A DNA stretch of 64,000 nt, from assembly GCF_003265705.1 (NCBI RefSeq), contig NW_020313255.1:319013-383012 (forward strand). The letters run 5' to 3'. Position numbers and translations under genes: made by a program. Under the pieces are notes generated by a model. That model did no database searches and was not told the DNA's origin. It saw nothing but the letters and a program-made list of their open reading frames with translations. Positions 59,421 to 64,000 of this stretch are shown here, in pieces. This DNA comes from Callorhinus ursinus. Its lineage: Eukaryota; Chordata; Mammalia; Carnivora; Otariidae. How positions within the stretch are numbered: position 1 is the first letter of the stretch; the number at the start of each line of letters is the position of its first letter.

Positions 59421-59725
59421 AATGTGTGTGTCCCCCCCAGAGTCATGTGTTGAAACCTAACCCCAGCGGAGGTGAAGGTGTTAGGACGCCCTTGGGAGGG
59501 GAGCAGGTCGCGGGGTCGAGCCGCAGGAGAGGGGCCCCAGGGGCTCCCGCACCCCTCCCGCCGCCTGAGGATGCAGCGAGAAGTCTCGTCTGTGAACCAG
59601 GGAGCGGCCTCGCCGGACACGGACTCTGTGGTCGCCGGGATCCTGGGCGAGCAGCCCCCTGAGCTGTGGTCGTGGGCCCGTGGGCGGTGCTCCGTTAGAG
59701 CCACTGGGTTGGCCTGAGATAGGAC
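59421..59725 (+). mobile_element. Old LTR-type element, MaLR-like, partial
   Basis: 'agagtcatgtgttgaaacc', 'ggtgttaggacgcccttggg', 'gaggatgcagcgagaagtc', 'gtgaaccagggagcggcc', 'cgccggacacggactctg' follow the order of a MLT1/MST-like LTR. The family is tentative. No viral genes. Confidence 0.55.
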
Positions 59726-59729
59726 AGCC

Positions 59730-60610
59730 CCTCCACCCCCCCACCCCACAACTATGTGAGCGAGCCGCGCCCCAGAGAAGGTCTGCTAACCTGCCCCTGA
59801 GGTCAAGACCAGGAATGGGTCTGGGCACAAAGGGCAGAAGGCATGTCCCCTCCCCCAGGCAGGGCTGCAGCCTCGGCCCCTGGCTTCCAGCACCTTCGCC
59901 TGGAGAGGGCCACCTGGAGCTCTGGCCCACTGAGGTAGTCTGGGCACGTCTGGAGCCATCCCTGCCCCCCGCAGTTCTCACCGGGAGGAAACGCCAGCCC
60001 TGGGCTACCTTCCCCTTCTGGGAAGAGCTGTGTCCAGCAGCTCTGTCCATTCCAGACTGTGAGTCTGGCCGCTCTCGCCTTCCTCTCCCGTGTCTCACAG
60101 GAAAAGCTGGTCCTGGAGAGGAGCAAACACCCGCACAGCGCAGCATCTAAGAAACAAGTCCCTTCATGCGATCAGCTCCGTGATCACCTGACCCAAACGC
60201 GGGGAAGGTGATCGGAGCAAGCATGCCCTTCGGCTCTCTCCAGCGGGGTGTTTCCGAGGCGGGAACACGGGGATAATGGCACTGGGGGCTTCCCTCCCTT
60301 CCGTCTGAGAGCGCCTAGAGGGAGCAGCACCAGTCCGCCCTGCCCTGCCCGCTCTCGGGGTGAACAGGGGCGGGACTCAAAACTTCGGGTGGTGGAAAAC
60401 ACGCATGCATCATGCACACATGTGAGCGCACACGCAGGCCCGCACACGCGCACCCCAGCGGCTTGGCGGGAGGAGGGGTGGCAGGTCCAAGGGGGCTGCA
60501 GCTGCCCCGAGGGGCGCCACACAGGTGGTGCCGAGAGCAGAGGCCGAACCAGCTCCAGGCTGAGGCACCAGGAGGATCCTCGTGCCGCACCCAGGGAGCC
60601 GGGAACACAG
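59730..60610. other. Intergenic-type sequence, nothing recognised
   Basis: No gene or repeat supported. Confidence 0.5.
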
Positions 60611-60614
60611 AGAC

Positions 60615-60740
60615 GGGGTGATCGAAGCACAATCTGAAAAACATACAAATAATTCCTGTGACCATTAAGTCAGGATGTTGTTGTAAATAACGAATTCACA
60701 TTTAAAACTCAGATTTATATCATCTGAGGGCTGCCCCTGC
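60615..60740. promoter_or_regulatory. AT-rich islet, candidate conserved non-coding element
   Basis: 'catacaaataattcctgtg', 'ttgtaaataacgaattcac', 'cagatttatatcatctgag' form unique AT-rich sequence in GC-rich surroundings. Inferred only. Confidence 0.3.
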
Positions 60741-61229
60741 CCTGTGTGGGCAGGCAGGGCATGGAGGCCCCGTTGGCTCTGAAACGTGAAGGGCAGGTCG
60801 GGGGCTGGGCAGCATTCCAGTCCTGGAGGAGGAGAGCCTGGGGGCCGGGGGACAATAGAGCAGGGGTGCGGCTGGGCCACTGCAAAGATCAGGAAACCCA
60901 CTGTCTCTGCTCACCTGAGTCGGCACGTGGGCAGAAACATCCCCACCAGTGGGGCACGGGGGTCAGGGTGGGGCCCGGGTTGCACGTGGGGGGCTCCCTG
61001 GGAGGACCCCGGACTGTGTCTCCCTGTCTACTGACCCCAGTCAGGGCAGGAAGGGCACCACTCCCCGCCCATCCGAGAAAGCGGCATCCACGGCAAAAGC
61101 GCCACAACGTCTGCGGGGTGCACCTGGAAGGAAAGGGCCCCCCTGGGCTCCAGGTGACCTGGAGTGACCCCCGTGGCAGGGACACACCTCCTAGGAGGCC
61201 ACCTCACTGCTCCTCTCCCATGACATCAC

Positions 61230-61340
61230 GGTCAGCCCGGACTGATTGATTTCCGCATGAATATTCATGCGGCATTGCAGCCAGGATGAGCCATTAATAT
61301 TCTCCGGAAGCAGAATGGAGCACCGGTCTCCTCCTTGCGG
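61230..61340. promoter_or_regulatory. AT-rich islet with perfect 20-bp palindrome
   Basis: CCGCATGAAT and its exact reverse complement ATTCATGCGG abut at 61253-61272. TGATTGATTT lies just left and CCATTAATATTC just right. The palindrome resembles a dimeric POU/homeodomain target. Function is inferred. Confidence 0.45.
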
Positions 61341-61344
61341 AATG

Positions 61345-62670
61345 AATGGCGGTCAACGCGCAGCAGATGGGAGGTGGCTGTGCACTTTTCAGGCATGCAC
61401 ATGGGCCTTCGGGGTTCTTGTCTGAAGACACTCTCCCACTGACTGACTGGGGAGGCTGGGGCGGGACTGCCCCCTCTAGAGGGATGCCCACTTTCGGGTG
61501 GGGTGCCCCAGGCCCTGCCCTGCTCAACCACAGGGACCTCCCCACCCAGCAACCTATAGCCTAGTCTCCCTCCCCGCCGCCTTCTGGTGGCCTCTCTCCT
61601 GCCCTGCCAGACTCGCCGCCTCGGCTCCAGGCCCGCGGCGCTCCCCACCCTTCCCCAGGTGCTTGCCTCATGCCGACGGGCACCCTGAGGAAGGGCCCAC
61701 TTCACAAGGGCAGCACCTTCCTGGGCCCGGGTCTACCCTCAGCGCCTACCCCAGCCACCTGTCACTCTGGGCTTTTCCCACCAGTTAAGAGGCCAACCCA
61801 ACCCACGCTGGGCCCTAGGAGGTTCCGGCTCATGCCCCGCCCGGCTCTGGCCCAGGCTGCTGCCACCAGTGCAGCCCGTCCCCAGCCCAGGGCTCAGGGT
61901 CAGCGTCCAGTCCCAGGTCAGAGAGGCAGGTGACATGGCTGAACTAGCCAAAGGCGGAGGAGGTCTGCCCGACCTGGGCTCCCGTGCTGGTGGCCCGGAG
62001 TGGTGTGCTGGCCTCTCTTGGATAGGGCACACCACGCACCCTCCCGCAGGCCCTCCCCCCGGCACCAGTGCAGGGGCGGCCACACAGAGAGCGCCACAGC
62101 CACTCTGCGAGAGGCCCCGGGTGACACAGCTGCCAGCAAGCCTGGGCACGGTGCCCGCTGGGGCGGGGGGAGGGGCGCAGCCCGCGAGCCGCTGAATCAG
62201 CGCTCTCCTGTCCTGCCTGTGCCCTCTCTGGGCAAGGATGCTGGTGAGGCGGGGCGCTCCCTCTTCTGGGAGCTGTTAGGGAGGCGGCCAGACTGCTGGG
62301 GCTTCTGGAAGGTGGCTCCTGGGTGCAACCTGGTGCAGAGCGGCAGGCCAGCCTCGAGGGGACGGGGGCACTGGCCGTCTAGAGGGGCCAGAGAGGCCCT
62401 TTCCCAGCAGCAGCTGCGAGGGAGAAAGGAGAAGCACTGGCCCCTGCAGAGGGAAGGAAGCTCGCTCAGGCCCAGAAAGGGCTGAATCAGCACCGAGCGC
62501 CTGCCGTCGGCCGGCTTCCTCCTCCAATCACACGCTGGAAGCCACAGGGACCTCTCAAGGTCAGGGACCATCAGTATCTGAGCAGCCGGCCCCAGCAGAC
62601 CGCCCTGTCCTCCGCAGTAGCACTGGGGGTCACCCTCTGGTCAGAGCTGGGGTGCACCTGCCCAGCCATC
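61345..62670. other. Intergenic-type sequence, nothing recognised
   Basis: No gene or repeat supported. Confidence 0.5.
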
Positions 62671-62673
62671 GTC

Positions 62674-62702
62674 GGGGGGGGGGGGGGGGGCCCCCCCCCC
62701 CC
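62674..62702. repeat. G17-C12 homopolymer pair
   Basis: Seventeen G followed immediately by twelve C, a self-complementary block. Possibly a sequence or assembly artefact. Confidence 0.85.
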
Positions 62703-63665
62703 ACGCCCCCTTGGCTGGCCCCCCCCACGGGGGGGGGAGGGGACAGGGGACCGGGAAAGACACAGAGGTCCGACCGCCCGTCGGGGTGCGGCCTCCTCAG
62801 GGGCGGCCAGAAGTGCCCGTAGGACCAGAGAGGGCATCTTCCTGAGATGCCGCATCCACCCCGCCCGGGGCCTGCACGGCCAGACTTTCTCAAATAAAGC
62901 TCTAGTTTCTGGAAGTTCCCAAAGCACCACCCCTCCTCGCCATCGCCCCCCTGCTGGCTGATTTCCCTCCCCACGGACAGCTCCTCACACCCTCCATGCT
63001 GGCCACGGAGGGGTCAGGCTGTGGGAGGCCCTCAGAGTGCATAGCTGTGGCCACTGAGGCTTTTCCTCCTGCCTCCCCAGCACCTGGCCCTGCCTGCAGG
63101 GACACAGCGCCTCCCCTCTTTGCTCAAGGGAAGTGCTTCTCCCCTTCCTCCTCCCCCGCTCCCTCCCTCTCTGCCCCCTTCTGTCTTGACCCTGACCTCT
63201 GACCCAGCCTAACCCTGACAGGACCATCCTCCTGACAGGCCAGGAGACCTCCCGGCGCCCCCGCAGCTCCCCACCCCCACCTCCCAAATCGAGGACCCAC
63301 TTGCCACCACCTGCAGAACCTTCCAGGCACTCTCCTCCCCTCTTGGGCCCATCCTCACCCACCTGGGGTCCTGCGCGAGCAGCAGGGGCCCTCCTTGCCC
63401 TCCCAGCTCCCTCAGTCTGACACACCGGCTGTCCCAGGTCACCTCCTGCCCGGACCCTGCCTTGAAGGCTGCCTGGGCCGTTTGCGGGGAGGGAGGCAGC
63501 AGGAACCACTTGGGCCTGGTGGCTTTGTAAGGATGAATCCTGCTTCCTAAACCAGCTCCAGCTCCTGGCATTTGCCAGCACGGCCCTGGGACCTGCGCTC
63601 AGGCCGGGTTTTGTCCTGTCCAGACCCCCAGCCCCTGCCTCCTCACAGCACACGGAAGCCTCCAG
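62703..63665. other. Intergenic-type sequence, nothing recognised
   Basis: No gene or repeat supported. Confidence 0.5.
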
Positions 63666-63669
63666 GCCT

Positions 63670-63760
63670 GTAGGTCATTCCATTTTCCTGACGACGTGAG
63701 CCCATAATGAGCAAATACTCTGCTCTAAATAAGACATTTCAGCAGAATGCCCGAAATGCC
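63670..63760. promoter_or_regulatory. Balanced-composition islet, candidate conserved element
   Basis: 'cattccattttcctgacgac', 'cccataatgagcaaatac', 'gctctaaataagacatttc' form unique sequence. CGACGTGAG resembles a CRE-type half site. Inferred only. Confidence 0.25.
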
Positions 63761-63889
63761 CCCTTGTGATGCCCTGAGGCCAAGACCCCTCTCTGGGTGG
63801 CAGCGTCCTGACGGCAACCTCAGATCCCCCCATGCTCTCCCACTGCTTGGCCCACAGCACGTTGTCTTTGAAGATGGGGACCAGCAGAC

Positions 63890-63907
63890 GGGGGGGGGGG
63901 GGGGGGG
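63890..63907. repeat. G18 homopolymer
   Basis: Eighteen consecutive G. Confidence 0.95.
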
Positions 63908-64000
63908 CGCGAGGTTACTTCAGCCCCGGAGGTGGGAGCTGGCAGGAGGCCCACCCACTGGAGGAGGGCTCGTGCTCACCTCAAACAAGAAACAGCCGGG

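Overview
This is mammalian nuclear DNA, almost certainly from a caniform carnivore. The main taxonomic evidence is about ten tRNA-derived CAN-SINEs with the arctoid (bear, mustelid or pinniped) type of sequence: a 'gcctgggtggctcagtcggttaag' type head (split here: gcctgggtggctcag / tcggttaag), a 'gggatcgagccc' core, a CT-rich tract and an AATAAA-rich tail. Neither the dog-specific SINEC_Cf head nor the felid-type tail was seen. Most of the window is GC-rich, with ancient MIR, L2 and L1 remnants, G/C homopolymers and one 100-N assembly gap (32273-32372).

The only protein-coding sequence I can support is on the minus strand. Positions 8997-9879 hold the first coding exon of NACC2 (BTBD14A/RBB), encoding the N-terminal BTB domain and linker (294 complete codons plus one base). 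It has a clean splice acceptor at 9942-9943, an in-frame stop 15 nt before the ATG, and a good donor at 8995-8996. The later exons, with the BEN domain, lie beyond the left edge, so 1-8996 is intron sequence. Upstream of the coding exon there are two candidate minus-strand non-coding first exons, both in CpG-rich DNA: a proximal one ending at a GTAGGT donor (11300) and a distal one ending at a GTACGC donor (47676) inside a strong CpG island at about 47.05-48.30 kb. If the distal one is the main NACC2 promoter, positions 9942-47675 are a ~38 kb first intron and everything beyond ~48.3 kb is upstream flank or intergenic.

Layout: 1-9 kb intron with old L1 pieces, four SINEs and a 30-bp minisatellite; 9.0-11.9 kb coding exon, putative proximal first exon and a conserved-looking promoter block; 12-21 kb GC-rich intron with several short AT-rich islands that look like conserved non-coding elements (including one with a perfect CArG box and a MEF2 site); 22-29 kb an AT-rich L1 island with seven nested SINEs, most with clear target-site duplications; 29-44 kb intron with MIR, L1 3' ends, an LTR-like element, the gap and two prominent AT-rich islands; 44.9-46.5 kb a recent-looking ~330-bp inverted duplication with an ~857-bp spacer; 47-48.3 kb CpG island; 48.3-64 kb flank with MIR, L2, L1, LTR-like and SINE remnants, and a perfect 20-bp palindrome at 61253-61272 in an AT-rich islet.

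The least expected structures are the inverted duplication next to the distal promoter, the palindrome, and the paired candidate NACC2 promoters. No new protein system is visible. Regulatory and exon calls outside the coding exon are inferences from motifs and composition, because no alignment or transcript data were available.
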